Notes under the pieces: model-generated
Database searches by the model: none
Told to the model about the DNA's origin: nothing
The model's input: the letters and a program-made list of their open reading frames with translations, nothing else
Shown: positions 52,568-64,000 of the stretch, one piece after another
Position numbering within the stretch: position 1 is the stretch's first letter
How the letters are laid out: every line of letters begins with the position of its first letter
Program-made: the position numbers and the translations under genes
Source of the DNA: Gnetum montanum
Taxonomy: Eukaryota; Streptophyta; Gnetopsida; Gnetales; Gnetaceae
Assembly (NCBI GenBank): GCA_015680685.1
Contig: MNCI01028288.1
Coordinates: 4,548 to 68,547, forward strand
Length of the DNA: 64,000 nt
Direction of reading: 5' to 3'

Positions 52568-52849
52568 AATTCTCATTTGTTTAAGCCCATCCTAGGAGCT
52601 TTCCCACCATAGATAGATTAGCAAATTATCAATAAAACCAAGAATACATGTCATGGAGTTATTTTTCTACATGTTCATTACACTCAAATATTAATAGTAG
52701 AATTTAAAGGGTAAGCATATAAACTTCCAAGATTTGTAGTTCCATAGTAAGTAGCATTAGAAATGGAAAGATAAATGTAGAAGAGCCCCTTGAGACATGA
52801 TTATAAGCATAATGAGGTTTTTCAATTAAAATCTGGTTTTTGGGAATTC
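52568..52849. other. Unassigned flank of the gypsy element
   Basis: AT-rich, no frame or repeat recognised. Confidence 0.4.
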
Positions 52850-54500
52850 AACAATGCAGGACATCTCAAAGGGATGGCTAAAAGATTTAAAGAGTAATAT
52901 GATTTACCTATAGCTCCTAAAAGAATATATTTAGTCACAAAAACTCAAAAATTTCATCAACCTAATAAGACAAATGTGGTAAATCAGAAAGCTACAGATA
53001 AGAAGGTTAATAAAGCCAAGAATGAAGCATTAGAGTAGTTGAGAAAAAGTCTATCGATGAAGCTCCCTATTTCAGCTTGTGATAGGTCAACTTTGGAGGT
53101 TTGTAAATGAATGAAAATCAAAGATCATCCTTTGGCAAGGGAGTTCCAAGAGGAACATTTAGCTTTAATGAAAGAAAATTACTTTTCCTGAGAGTTATAA
53201 GACCATGAAAAAGCCAATTAATGATGCTTAATATGCAAGAGGAAAGGTAGCTAGGAGAATAAGAATTAAAAGAATAAAAGCTACCAAGGAAAAATAGTAA
53301 CAAAATCTTCTTGAAAAGTAGCAAGAGTAAAAATAGTAGGAACTACTAAAGCAACAACAAAAATAACAAGAGCTTAAACAACAAAAGTTACAATAGCTAT
53401 AGCAGCACCAATAGAAGGAAGAGGAAAGTTCACTATTATTTTAACAGCATTGGATTTTCCCTCAAGCTATTTGATAAAGGGAGAAGCTTAGTCTTTCAAA
53501 GTAAAAGAAAAAGAAGAAAGAATCATCCTCAACCAAACGTTGAAAACAAAGTCAAAAATGGAAGCAAGTGTTATCTTCCCTTATAAGGAAGACGATTCTC
53601 AAACAAGAGGTCAAAAGCTAGTAATGTGCCATTAAGACATGTCATAAACCATAGTTACTTTGATCAAATATATGGAACAAGTTGCTCACAAGAAAATGGC
53701 CAAATTGAGCAAGAAATAGTCAAATTGAGAGAAGAAATAGAAAAATTGAGAGAAGAGGTAAAGGACTCCAAAGATGTAAATAAGTAGCTCAAAGCTATAA
53801 TCATAATTAAGGAATCATTGCTAGAAAATAAAGAGCAAGCTATGACATAAATGTAAGAAATGCTAACTATTATGAGTTTAGAATTGTAGCAGGTAAAGAA
53901 TACAAGAGCTTTAGATCACTTGTGTTTGCTACAACCTAATTTTTAGGAGCTAGTTGCTAAATTTAATTATTAGAGAGAATGGATACAAGAAACCCAAATA
54001 GAAATAGAGGAAGCAAAGAAAAATAAAGCTATATTCATCCAAATAGATCAAAGGGCACAAGAATTGGCTAAGATAGCTACTAGAAAGAGAGAAGCACTGC
54101 CACCATTCAAAAATAATTTTCTAGATCATATGTTGATGGTAATTGCAAAAATAATGAGAGAGGTTAATCAAAACAATTTAAAGCTAGAATAGTTTTATTC
54201 AAGTATAGGAGTTATATTAATTGAGCTAACTAACTCAATAACTGAATTAGACACTAGTAAAACAGGAGTTGAAGATATCATTAAGAAACGTGATAACACA
54301 GAGCCAACTACATTAAATTAGTTCATAAAATGTTTACTTAATCATGGGAGGATAGCTCAATAGTTACCACTAGAAGGGCTCCAAATAGCAATTGTCTAAT
54401 AGTTTGCAACTCTATGAGAAGAATGTGAGATTAATTAAACTATGATTTTATCACTATCATCATTGTCAAAAGGTACTATATAAGACTTTTAGTAAATTTA
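52850..54500 (+). pseudogene. Decayed reading frame for a Gln/Lys/Glu-rich coiled-coil protein
   Basis: A plus-strand frame can be followed for long stretches if stops are ignored. At 53280-53440 it encodes a basic segment, then a Gln/Lys/Leu/Glu-rich helix, where at least ten TAG or TAA codons sit where the repeat pattern predicts CAG or CAA. At 53700-54080 a second Lys/Glu-rich coiled coil follows (EEIEKLREEVKDSKDV), then RAQELAKIATRKREALPPF and a Leu/Ile-rich segment to about 54480. I do not recognise a family. A retroelement ORF (gag-like or an extra ORF) is the likeliest origin. Confidence 0.45.
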
Positions 54501-55912
54501 GAATAAAGGAAGGAATAGAAGGTACTTTTTGGAAAAGCTTGTAAAGACTATTTTTCTTAATGGCATTTCAATCAGTTTTAGGTTATGTCTTTTAGTTTTC
54601 TCCTAATTTACATAAAAAATAGATAGGTTTCTTTACTTATTTAACATAGATTATGCATAGCTACATTTAAGTGAATGATAGGTTTTGAAATAATTTATTT
54701 TCTCAAAACACCAAGGTTTAGCTTATTTATGTTATTTTGATTGAACAAGATAAATTCTTTAAGTGTTAATTCTAAATGATTTAAGCATAGAATTGGTGTC
54801 ATTTATAATGCAATTTTGAGCTTCATGAATAAATTTTCGATCTCAATTTTTGGTTTTATTTAGCATAAGTTTTGTGAAATTTAGCTTTGTGAAGTTTGTT
54901 GGCATATAGCTCAAAATGAAAGAATGACTTATTCTATAAAAAGTTTTCATTCACTATCTTAGCTATATATAATTTATAGTTAAATGAGTAAAAATATATT
55001 AATATTCATCATAATGTTAAGGGATATCTAAAAGAGAAAGCTAATAGTTATAGAAAAACGAACATTTTCTTTGAAGTATATAATCAATAATATAGATTTA
55101 GCCATAATTAGCTCATTTAAACTAGAAAAATCTATTTGGGGGGGTATCTATGCCTTGGTAGAATAAAAAACCAGCACCCACCTAAAACGAGTTATTTAAA
55201 CAGTCCTAGAGTAGAGGTGTAATCCTACACCAATAGGTAGCCACCAAGAAATCACACAAATTCCATAATTACCAATAGGAAAAAGTTATAGGGTTGTAGT
55301 ATGCCACTTTTATTCCATGCAAATATACATTTAGATTCTCTACCTCTTCTTGTAGTTACTGCCATTTATGATAACACCTTCTTTAGATCCTTCTTGGTAA
55401 GTACTAGCTCCATCATTAGGCCCACATTGGCATCAGCATGCCTTATAGTAAGAAAGGTCATCTTCACCTTATATCTAGATAAGGCATCAATCCTCTTTTA
55501 AACATTAGGATCCTCAAATTCCAAAACCTAGAAATTAGGGTCTACAATTGACACTTTTCTAGTATTAACTAAAATCTAAACATCTGCAAAAGTAATGTAT
55601 CCATTGTCTCACTAACCAATCGTGACCATCATAACTATCTACGAAATTAAACAACCTTACCAATACTAGTTACAATCTTTAGTTCTTTGTAAAAAAATTA
55701 ACCCTACCTTGTATCCATTTCTTTTTATCAATGCTCTCCCAAAACATTTTTCTTATCTCTGTACATATATACATAAGCATATATGCATAAAATCTAAAAA
55801 ATTAAAAACATTCAAATAAATAAAATAAAAATATACATAAATAACAAAGTGAAAATCAAAACTAAAAATTCCTAACTTGTCAAAAGACTTCTTACCTCTT
55901 CTAATAACTTAC
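54501..55912. other. Unassigned AT-rich sequence with a polypurine-like tract
   Basis: No gene seen. The string tttgggggggtatc at 55135-55148 (seven G at 55138-55144) resembles a retroelement polypurine tract, and what follows could be an LTR, but no second copy is in the window. The short frame 55301-55501 has no match. Confidence 0.35.
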
Positions 55913-57200
55913 CTACAACCACTTTCTCCCAACCTTATTGAAAATAGGCTCCTTCTTAGAGAGTAAGAAGATAGAGAGCCTATCAAGAGAGAATACCATA
56001 TCATCATCAGTATCATTCAACCCATAATTTATATGATCACCTAATAATTGGTTAGACTCTAATAGTCCATGATCCTTCAAATAATTCATCAGTAAAGCCA
56101 TTTTCTTTTGTATATTTAAGGTGTTAACCTTGCCTATATCATCCCCTAAATCCATATCACCTTATTCCTTTCATAATATCCTTACTATGTCCTCCTCTTC
56201 TACTTTCCTAGTAGCTTATCTTTCCCAAACCTTTGCTTCCTCCCTTGATTTTTGGCTAAAACCTCTTTCTCCACTTTCTTTTATGTCTTTAAGATAGTTG
56301 TTAACAAAAAACATGGACATCAAAATAGGTAAATAACTAATTAAAAACTAAAAAAGTATATTAAGATAAGTAAATTAAAATATAAATGAAACCATAAAAA
56401 TATATAATAACTCTTGCTTATATAGTCTCCCTACCACCATAGCAAACTTTGTTCTTAACCTCTTCTCCTCAGAGTCATAAGCATCCATAATCTGAACATG
56501 ATTCACATACATCTTTTTAGAGGCTTGTCTATCATCTTGCATGCTCATAGCATATGCTTTGATGTTTTCCATCCACTGCATTAGATTATCATTGATAGAT
56601 TGTTTCATAGGCAACATCATGCTATCTGGCATGGATGACTTAACTACATCCTCCCACAATGAAGGTGTGACATCTAATAATCCTCTCCTAGAAAATAGAA
56701 TGGTTATCATGCTGCTAGTAACATGTTCGTACAATGGTGGTGGAAAGTCCTCCTCACTAAGAAATTTCTTCTCTTAGCAATCATTGCATACAAGAAACTA
56801 AAATTCACAGTGTTGATAATGCTCTTTCTATTAATAAACCTAATGTTATCCAACTCCTTAACCATCTTTTCATTTATGTGGCTTGTCTAATAATAGGTAA
56901 CATCCCTCATTATGGTGTTAAAAATCACTGTTAGCTATTGACGAAAGACGATCTACCTTTGTCTAATCCTCCTACATAACACCCTCTCAATAAATAGTTG
57001 ACGGACCTTAATGAACTTCTAGTTACCAGAGAAAAGGATGTTCTAATCCCTATCCACATATTACACCCAATTCCTGACTTGTTAGCTCTTCGTTTTGAAC
57101 AAATTTTCATTGTTCTCGATAGTGAAATCTCCATTTGAAAATATGAACTAATACTACAATGAATATCTATTCTACTATAATATCACATCTTTATCATGAA
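55913..57200 (-). pseudogene. Unrecognised decayed protein-coding region
   Basis: Several minus-strand frames appear to belong to one protein: about 57200-56931 (FTIENNENLF..., then RQLFIERVL), 56900-56375 (VKELDNIRFINRKSI ... VTPSLWEDVVKSSMPDSMML, then DAYDSEEKRLRTKFAMVVGR) and 56155-55913 (acidic, MDLGDDIGKVNTLN). They are separated by stops and shifts. Composition and continuity look like former coding sequence, not chance. I know no family for it; a transposon ORF or a lost host gene are both possible. Confidence 0.4.
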
Positions 57201-60200
57201 CCTCGAACACAAATAATTGTTGTTGGTTGGAATAACATTTTATCATGGCAATGATATCTGTTGGAGAGATGTTAGGTGATCTTAATGTATAGAGGGACAT
57301 CAACCGCATCTACTCAAAAATACGAAGGTATTTCCTCCCCTACCCACTCATTAATCATTTATGGCTAGATCAAGGATTATGAACATTTACCTACAAGGAT
57401 CTCTCACTCATGTTCCCTAGTAGTATGTAGACCATCTTAAATGTCTTAATTTTATCTATAAATAAAAAATATAAAATATTAGAAGTATAAATATCAACAT
57501 AAACATGAAAATCATCTTCAACACTAACATCAACATAAAGGCATCATATAGGCATCTAAACATAGCATAGTAAAAAGCTACGTGCATATTTTTTTGAGGT
57601 ACCTTTTAGGCTCAAGCAGATTCTAGACTCCTTAGGCCACATCTCCTATAGGCCAAGATCATCTCTCTTATGAAGTACATGGATCAAACCAGTGTTTTGA
57701 AGAGTAGCATACTATGAATGAGCCCTAGAACAATCCATTTCATTAGGAAACTACTTGAGTATTGATAGGTACTAATTATTTGAACGGGCTATCTCACAAA
57801 TCATCCTCTTCAAACTCTCTAGGTATGAGTTGCCATTATTGAGATCCTTAAACCTATAGACATACAAGTTAAGCACATAACATCAATAATCACATCATGT
57901 TATAATTAATAAATGAAACTTAGGGGAAAAAAGCATAACATGAAAATGTATATCAACTCACCTAGATACTATAATATGGGACTGAATAGGCTTTCAATGT
58001 GATGTGGATAGTTCCTTCATAATCAGTCCAACTCCTTCCATTGCATCTTCCAAGTCATGCCAATCTCATCGAAAATCATGTCAATATTAATGGTCTTTTA
58101 GATAAAATAGCTCAACAACCATGGATTGATACCTAGGCTAATCCTCTCTAGGGCATGAGAAATTATCCTCAAGGGGAGCAATGATCATACTAACATTTGG
58201 AAATTCTCCATGAAAAACTCTTAAAACTACACTACACTAGGCCTCACTCACATATATGGAGAATAGAGTAAGTCATCATCAATGATTGGAATTACCTTAA
58301 CCTTCACTAGCTTACTTGTAACAACAAAATCCATATTGCAAACTAGGAAGTACATATGATCAATCATCAACAGCCTCAATCTAACATTATCGCTAGACAT
58401 TAAACATCAAAACTAGAAATTAGTATCCATATACCAAGGCATAAACTATAGAATTACATCACAAAAAATCTATTATTTATCAATATAATAAATAAAGTAT
58501 CCTATGCTAACCTTGGTACATAGAACATAAATGAACATCATTTGAATAAGGCTAAGTAATTAACAAGGTATGATGTAAAATCAAGTCTAAGGCTACATGT
58601 ATATAACATTTCATGATAGCCTTAAAAGTTAAAAAAACCTAAACAATAGATCCTTCCTTGAAAAGTTTGAAACTTGTCTTCTTGAGCCTCATTTTGGATT
58701 TTTGGCTCAAAAACTAACAAAGTGTTGGTAGGCAACGTAACACACGATGATGTTGGCATCAACATCATCATGTTATAGGCCCCCATCATAGTTTTACTTG
58801 GTTGTGTCACTGGTCATGTAGACCAAACCTAAAACGTAAGCTACAAAGCATTAAAAATAACAATACAACATCATGAAGCCTAGTATAACTTTGAATCTAT
58901 TGATAAACATGTCCAAAGCATTCTATAAGTTAATCTTCCAACTTACAAATTTCTCATATTTCTCTAGCAAGTTTAACCATGTGATGCTAGTGTGTTGGTG
59001 ATGTAACATCACCTTCCCAGCATCAATGTCATCTCATCTCATATACTTAGTTAAGATTTACTTTTTCCCATACCCACATAAGTGATGCTGACACTAGTGT
59101 CAACATTACCCCTCTTTTCTCAGTGCACTAGCCATATACTAGCCATGTTGGTGGCATGTTGGTCATGCTGGCTTTGCACCATGCACTTTTCATACTAGCA
59201 ATATCTTAATTTCACTAATTAGATGTAGGCTATGTGAGTCACTAGCACTCCTAATAGAAACCTCCTTCATGATCCCAAAAGGCCTTTTTTTCACCTCTTT
59301 TCATTGTGGCTAAATCCTCTACCTTTACCATTAGTGATCCATGAGCATTGCTAGCTATCATGCGTGTTTTTTTTGTGTGCCAATTTGTGTTAAGTCTCTT
59401 CATCATTGTTGCACTTTGAATTTGCAACATGCTGATAGTCCTCATCAAACCCTCAACATGCAAGCTCTTATCATACTACCTACACTACCATTTGTTGCTC
59501 CTTTTCTACGTCACCATGCATGAAACCCTCATGTGTGCTTGTAGATACTCTTTTATCTCACCATGTCTTACATCATCCTATCAACACCATCCTTCTTTGT
59601 TATATCTACCACCATGTTGAGACCTACTATATAGCTTACTGCTTTTTCTCCTACATATCCACCCACACGAGAGGGACTACTAAGAAGTTTGATTGTCTTT
59701 CCTTATTCAACATGACTAATGGTAACAAAAAATGTGATTCATCCCATCATCACCTCTAGTTGTGGTGCATGTTACACAACATATGTGAGCAACACATAAT
59801 GTGCAAAGATAGAACTTTTTCTGGTACCTTCGATACCATTCCTGCATGATGCAACAACCATCAACATCATTCTTACACTCTACAATCATAATCCTAGACA
59901 TGCACTATAATATGTCTTTTTGAATACTAACATCTACCATCACATGCATCTAGTATAAAGTTAACATGAAAAATTCTCACTCCCTAATAAAATATCTTTT
60001 CTCTTTTCCCTACATTGTAAACCACCACACTCTCCACTACCATGCCAAGGTGCATGTCACACATACACACTAATGATTGCCAACATCAATCACCATCACT
60101 ACCAAATCTCACCAGTATCCACAAGTGTTGTTATTACTCAATACCTTGGTATCTATGATTACCCTAAGCCTTACTAGATATTTTCCCTTGTACTATTTCA

Positions 60201-60940
60201 AATCCTCATAAAAAACATGAAAAGTAAAAAATGGAAAATGAGGGGTGAGAATGCTCACTTTAAGAAAACTAGTTTTGGCTTTGGATTTGCTGATGCTTTT
60301 CTAGTCTCCATGGTATGCTTCCCATGTACTATGGATTACACCCTACTCTTAACCATGTACTACTCCCTCTCTACTTCATTCATGCATCATTATGCTCTAA
60401 CAATAGAGACTCAAGGCAAAAGTCAATTCTACAAATGAGCAAAAATGTTCAGTTTAGCACCACTTTACCTTTTATACCTTATGCTTCACATGACATGACA
60501 CATAGTAATGCTTATGCCAATTTCAGTATCACCATGTCACCATATCACAATTCTACATCATCACCTTGCCTACCAAAATGGCCCAAACAAAGCCCCGAAA
60601 TTGAACTATTGCAAACCTAAACAAATCTAAGATTTTCCCAATCCATTCCCACATGAGTCTAGCCTTAAGAATAAAGTTAAATACTACTAAAATAATAATT
60701 TTTTATTAAATTTAATCCCTAAATTTAACTAGATTCACCATTTTAACTATACCAAACTGCAAATTTTGGTTTCTTCCTTATGTAATCGTGACCTCACTGT
60801 TGGCACATTTGGCCATTTCATGGAGCAGACTGGTAAGATNAATTACATAAATCACTTGCTCTGGATGGGTTCCATGGCTACATCCCTAGGTTACTCAATG
60901 AGAATTTAATTGATCTACTATCACCTAATCCACTAGCATC
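57201..60940. other. Unassigned sequence with scattered short frames
   Basis: Frames on both strands (for example minus 58622-58810, plus 59341-59759, plus 60217-60620) are short and carry no domain. The region has C-rich plus-strand composition with recurring caacatcatcatg and gatgctgac/gtcagcat words near 58740-59170. The undetermined base at 60840 may be a join. No gene can be supported. Confidence 0.4.
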
Positions 60941-61502
60941 ATTAATATCATCTCTTGATGTAATCGAAGAATACCTAATACTTCAATTTAACCTTGCCTT
61001 CCTAGATTGGGAACTAATTTTAACTAGCGATTCTCATGTCTAATTAGCCATAACTAAGCATAAAGTTTAGAACAAAACCTTACAACTAGGGGAAAACTTA
61101 CTCAAAACCCTTAAGGATGTCATCTTAGACATATTACAAAAACATTCTATCACTATCACCTTAGGATATGGTGATATACTAGACTTGCATCCATCTTTAG
61201 TTCAACATAAAATCATCCTTGAGGAGGGTTTTGTTGGCAACTGTTTGGGACTACCAATGTTGTCCTTCCGTCTTGTGACTACGATCACAGGAAATGAAGG
61301 TGTTCTTTCAAACTTGGGTTTAGGTCCTTACTGGCCTCTAGCAATACCAAGGCCTAGATGCCTCCAAATAAACTTAGTGGTAATAGAGCAAACTAATAGT
61401 AAATGTGTGTTTTCTGTTATGAATGTTGAAATGGTTGGATTTGTGTATGAAACTGTAATTGGCTATTATAATAGAAATGTAGCTAACCTTATCAAATACT
61501 GA
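60941..61502 (+). pseudogene. Possible Ty3/gypsy pol remnant upstream of reverse transcriptase
   Basis: Near 61100-61230 the plus strand encodes LKDVILDILQKHSITITLGY, then DILDLHPSLVQHKIILEEG. The order resembles the stretch just before the polymerase in gypsy pol (compare WSYPELTGIDPRICQHR in the element at 48 kb). The rest of the 105-codon frame (61185-61502) is not recognisable. Identification is tentative. Confidence 0.3.
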
Positions 61503-62990
61503 GTCATTAAAGATTCCTATTTGTCAAGTCACTTAGTCTATATAGTCCTTATAGTACATTACTTGAAACAAATAAAATTTCACCAAAATACTTAAGCACA
61601 ATTCTATGAAAATCTACTCCTAATTTGCCCCAGAGAGAAAGGCCCACAAGAAAACTAGAAATAGAGCAAGATTTAATGTATTCTAAAAGAAAGTAGATTT
61701 GTGTGAAATCTCAAACATTTAAGGAAGATAAATCGAACATGAGGAAACACTTCGAAATAAAGCTATTCCAATTCAATCTAAAATATCACCAATTATCGAA
61801 ACCCTCTGAGCTCAACAAGAAATTTTGTAAAAGACACTCTTATTAAACTACCAAAATGCTTTGTAAATGAAAAAGTACAAGTTTTTATTTGGCTAGTTAA
61901 TAGTTGTCAAGAATTGCAAACAATAGAGTTATTAGAAAAATTTGAGAATTTCAAGATTGAATTATCAAGGAAAAGACTTTAAAAATTGAAGCTATTTCAA
62001 GTCATATCAAAGTATCAAATATTTTTCTAGACCCTCTAGATTCAAACTAGAAATTTTATAAAGACATTACTATTAAATTGCTCAAAATGCTTTTCAAAGA
62101 TAACATAATCTCTTATATGGCAACCAAATAGAAGTTTAGAATTACACAAAAATAGAGCTATATGAATAATCAAAAAATTCCAAAATTAAATGCCAAACAT
62201 GATACTATCTAAACTATTAGCTAAGAAACTAAGATGATACTATCTAAACTATTAGCTAAGAAACTAAGAAAAAATGAGAAGAAAAGAACTCATAACATTT
62301 AAACAAAGCAACTGAATTGATGATCCAATTAGCAAACCATTTTAATACTTTTTCTTGATTTCCTTGCTCCTTTCTATTATACCCTTAAAACCTTTTTATA
62401 GTGACTTTTGGATAATTACAATCATTATGAAAAATTAGGGTAAGTTACAACATTATGGGGGTTTAGTTATAACCACCATAAGAAGTTATAACTTCTATAG
62501 GAATGAAAGGTATAATAGCCAAATGTCCCATTTCTATATGATTGGTTAGCAAAAGAAATAGTGTATGCTTAAGCCAAGTATCTTTGTGCATGTATGTGTT
62601 TCATGATGTTTTCTGGTATGATACGAATGTTGGATAGGTGGACAAGTCTATCTCCTTTGAACATTCAACTACAAAGAGCTAAGTGGGCTAACATTGCAAT
62701 GAGAGTCACTGCTAATTGTTATTTTTATTCTTTCAATTTTTATTTTTGCTAAGAAGGAATGGCCATTGATAATTGGAATGCCTAACGCTAGATCAAAGCC
62801 AAATGTAAAACCCTTAAGCTTTGAGCTTTACCTTTCCTTTCTTTTACCCTTGCTTGGGGTTTAAATGGTAATGTTGGCTTATTTACATTAGATTGGCACT
62901 TTCTTGATTTTGCAAACGACTAGACCTCTAAAATTCTAGAAGTAGAGGGAAATATTTAGCAGCCTATTGAGCATAGCAACTAGCTCTTGG
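61503..62990. other. Unassigned AT-rich sequence
   Basis: No gene. Two loosely similar passages (about 61790-61890 and 62025-62110, sharing tctagattcaa/gctcaac...aagaaattttgtaaa and ttattaaa words) suggest an old repeat. A perfect 35-bp tandem duplication is listed separately. Confidence 0.4.
62199..62268. repeat. Perfect 35-bp tandem duplication
   Basis: The 35 bases beginning atgatactatctaaactatt at 62199 are repeated without change from 62234. Confidence 0.95.
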
Positions 62991-63459
62991 AAGAAAAAAA
63001 AAATTATGCAGAAAAACTGGATTGCACAAGTAATCAAAGTACAGAATGCAGAAGCAAATGGAATTGAACTCCAACCATTGATGCCTTTGATTAATCTTGT
63101 TTAGATTCTTCTTTCACACTGGTGCTCTGCAACGATGGTGTATACAACCTCCAAGCATTTATGAAAGTGGCCTAAATTGCAATTCTTCTATGATTCATGG
63201 TGCCTTTATTCTCCCATCAAGAATGAATTTTTAGGCCACAAGATCAGTTACCATAAGAGACCCAATGTCCATGCATAAAAAATACATTACCAGATATGGA
63301 GACCACATTGATGTGTTAACCAACTAATAAAAACACGTTAGTGGGTATGGTGGCCACTTTCATGCATTAATTAACCTATAAAACATGATAGTGGGCATGG
63401 TGGCCACTTTCATGCATTAATTAATGCATAAAGTGCATTAGTGGGTAATGCATGTTATA
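62991..63459 (-). repeat. Part of a copia-type 3' LTR
   Basis: On the minus strand this follows a polypurine tract (gtgggagatta, plus 63459-63470) downstream of copia RNase H. It contains an AATAAA-like signal near 63210 (minus) and a roughly 50-bp tandem repeat (gtgggtatggtggccacttt at 63341 and a one-base variant at 63391, with a more diverged unit before). The outer boundary was not fixed. Confidence 0.5.
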
Positions 63460-63679
63460 ATCTCCCACTTGGTCTCCATATTTAATAAGTCCAAAGTTCA
63501 AGAAATAAGTGCATGAATCATGGCAATAGTTTCTCTTAATGTGAGTATTATCTTCCATGTATTACAATGCATTATCTCTCAAACATAATTCCTTATATGG
63601 TAACTTAACTTTATGAATAAACCCAATGTTCATTCTAGGTCCTACCACGTGTATTTTCTCTAATAACTATATGCGCAAA

Positions 63680-64000
63680 TCATATGAGAAAATAGCACAA
63701 GTGAATAAGAGTTTCATTAAGATTGTAAGTTGTATGTATAATGAAGTACATTATGGAACCAAGTCCCATTCGAACTACATGATCCTTAAATGACTTCAGT
63801 GGCATTCCTTTTGTCAAAGAATCAACTATCATTAATTTAGTGCTTATATGTGTAATGACCACTTTGTTTTCCTTAATGTGTTTCCTTATGGCTAAGTACT
63901 TGATGTTGATGTGTTTACTTCAATTGTCACTCTTATTATTCTTAGCCATAAAGACAACAAATAAATTGTCACAAAACATTCTTAATGGCCTAGATATAGA
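63680..64000 (-). pseudogene. Copia-type RNase H, C-terminal end of pol
   Basis: From the window edge the minus strand reads RPLRMFCDN, FMAKNNKSDN, SKHINIKYLAIRKHI, then HISTKLMIVDSLTKGMPLK and FKDHVVRMGL, which are the final motifs of plant Ty1/copia pol. A TGA (plus 63920-63922) stands where the family has Arg before SKHI, so one C-to-T change would explain it. The rest of the element lies to the right of the window. Confidence 0.85.

Noticed and set aside
52276-52612. Overlapping repetitive frames on both strands (about 98 codons each)
   Set aside because: They are by-products of the palindromic U3 tandem array, inside an LTR.

Overview
The window is nuclear DNA of a land plant, most likely a seed plant with a large, repeat-rich genome. 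A gymnosperm would fit the two huge transposon-filled introns, but the sequence alone does not prove this. The base composition is AT-rich. There are no bacterial-style operons, and nearly all open frames are short decayed pieces of transposable elements. The assembly is a draft: it has a 736-base N gap (43755-44490), single Ns at 288, 3118, 23963, 24251, 45537 and 60840, and a suspect run of 64 G at 3119-3182.

One host gene is recognisable. It is an apparently intact orthologue of the plant deubiquitinases UBP12/UBP13 (USP7 type: MATH domain, USP peptidase, tandem ubiquitin-like C-terminal region). I rebuilt it by hand as 31 coding exons between 3569 and 32244 on the plus strand. All intron phases agree, giving 3318 coding bases and 1105 residues. 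One intron (6987-7062) appears to use a GC-AG splice pair. Two introns are very large: intron 14 (12.2 kb) and intron 20 (8.9 kb).

Intron 14 holds a G-rich array with a period of about 522 bp, interrupted by a Ty3/gypsy-type element (11312-16990). That element has a perfect GAGGG target duplication and carries gag and protease but no reverse transcriptase. An RTE-type LINE fragment follows on the minus strand. Intron 20 holds a GC-rich island, a fold-back/MITE-like element, a decayed Helitron-like replicase N-terminus (minus strand), a minisatellite, and a diverged direct duplication of intron sequence about 6 kb apart.

Left of the gene are the 3' end of a gypsy element with its LTR (698-1601), a probable solo LTR (1763-2529) and a 61-bp tandem repeat. 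Right of the gene everything is intergenic or mobile: a tRNA-like SINE head (about 35 kb), a gag-only copia-type element with an initiator-Met primer site (38432-about 42815), a long minus-strand Ty3/gypsy element with LTR, gag, protease, reverse transcriptase, RNase H and integrase (45540-52567), a decayed coiled-coil reading frame with Gln codons turned into stops (about 53-54.5 kb), an unrecognised decayed minus-strand protein region (55.9-57.2 kb), and the 3' end of a copia element at the right edge.

The most unusual signals are a twin TTGGTAAYCC motif and terminal block shared by the LTR leaders, an LTR U3 array of homeodomain-like palindromes, the non-autonomous gag-only elements, and the unrecognised decayed reading frames at 53-57 kb. 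I did not find a convincing new biological system.
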